Under the pieces are notes generated by a model. The model saw only the letters and a program-made list of their open reading frames with translations, was not told where the DNA came from and searched no databases. A stretch of 47,849 nt of DNA from Phenylobacterium sp. (GTDB lineage Bacteria > Pseudomonadota > Alphaproteobacteria > Caulobacterales > Caulobacteraceae). The stretch is from NCBI RefSeq assembly GCF_028290885.1, contig NZ_JAQGIZ010000014.1, forward strand, positions 1 to 47,849, given 5' to 3'. This document shows, one piece after another, positions 47,413-47,849 of the stretch (position 1 is its first letter; the number at the start of each line of letters is the position of its first letter). A program made the translations under genes and the position numbers.

Positions 47413-47505
47413 ATCACTCCAAAAAACTCTTCATCAGGCCGCAGCGGATCGGCTCGTCGGCCTGTCCGGGATGACAGGGATAGTAGCGCCGCTGGACTTC
47501 AACCC

Positions 47506-47849
47506 CTAGGCCGGCGCCTTTTCCCGCCGCTCGGCGTACGCTTCCTTCAGCTCGGCCAGTTCCTTGGCGTACTTCTCCTGCGCCGCCTCACGCAGCTTGG
47601 GGATGTGGTAGGCCGGGAAGAGGTCGTTGTCGGGGCGGTAGTCCTTCAGCACCTGCCTGGCGACCGTGACCTTGTGCACCTCGGTCGGGCCGTCGGCGAT
47701 GCCCATCACCAGGCTCGAGGTCACCATGTGCATGAACGGCATCTCGTTGGAGACCCCCAGCGCGCCGTGCAGGTGGGCGGCCTTGGTGGCGATGTCGTTA
47801 TAGACCTTGGGCATCATCACCTTGATGGCGGCGATGTCCTTGCGGACCA
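47506..47849 (-). CDS. Acyl-CoA dehydrogenase, C-terminal part
   Basis: The last 114 codons of an acyl-CoA dehydrogenase; the 5' part is outside the window. The segment VRKDIAAIKVMMPKVYNDIA, then HLHGALGVSNEMPFMHMVTS and the closing IADGPTEVHKVTVARQVL are the typical C-terminal helical domain, with the glycine-rich FAD-contact region and the DGPTEVHK motif. A charged helical tail (KYAKELAELKEAYAERREKA) ends the protein. FAD-dependent oxidation of an acyl-CoA is expected. The neighbouring acyl-CoA synthetase could supply its substrate; this is inference from position. Confidence 0.9.
   Translation of the reverse strand, partial: VRKDIAAIKVMMPKVYNDIATKAAHLHGALGVSNEMPFMHMVTSSLVMGIADGPTEVHKVTVARQVLKDYRPDNDLFPAYHIPKLREAAQEKYAKELAELKEAYAERREKAPA

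Overview
The window is an ordinary, gene-dense stretch of chromosome from a GC-rich alphaproteobacterium, most likely a member of the Caulobacterales (Phenylobacterium/Caulobacter-like). Four things point there: an imuA-imuB-dnaE2 mutagenesis cassette behind a direct-repeat LexA box (GAAC-N7-GAAC); a DUF1013 (TrcR-type) cell-cycle regulator; a promoter region combining a GANTC methylation site with CtrA-like TTAA-N7 motifs; and long intergenic palindromic repeats carrying GANTC. No rRNA, tRNA, CRISPR array, phage or insertion sequence was seen.

Layout. 1-6.9 kb holds central carbon and trehalose genes: pyk (cut by the window edge), a GH15 hydrolase, zwf and otsB-otsA. 7-14.2 kb holds two-component non-homologous end joining (ligD and ku), interleaved with two paralogous secreted carboxylesterases and a DUF1330 gene. 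14.4-15.3 kb is a lone radical SAM gene of clearly lower GC. 15.4-20.9 kb is the SOS-controlled imuA-imuB-dnaE2 operon. 20.9-23.1 kb holds a TetR regulator, a BNR-repeat propeller protein and a coupled MoaD/ThiS-like protein. 23-25.9 kb is the serC-serA serine operon, in which serA carries an in-frame amber stop.

26-31.1 kb holds small Caulobacterales-type proteins, a hybrid histidine kinase, a small secreted protein and thiD with a nucleotidyltransferase-like gene. 31.2-35.2 kb holds an ArsR/SRPBCC pair, folP, ftsH and rpsU (apparent CTG start). 35.4-41.1 kb holds COQ9, purE-purK, a diguanylate cyclase, two DUF465 proteins, a TIGR02444 protein, ubiX and trcR. 41.2-47.8 kb holds an RTX serralysin-type protease, a DUF72 protein, an operon of acyl-CoA synthetase, FMN reductase and ribB with a zinc-less GCHII-like domain, and the end of an acyl-CoA dehydrogenase.

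Many neighbours overlap by 4 bases (otsB/otsA, imuB/dnaE2, BNR/MoaD, thiD/NTase, arsR/SRPBCC, purE/purK, the ribB operon), so translational coupling is common. I found no convincing wholly new system. The points most worth checking are the serA nonsense codon, the rpsU start codon, the low-GC radical SAM gene and the propeller/MoaD pair.
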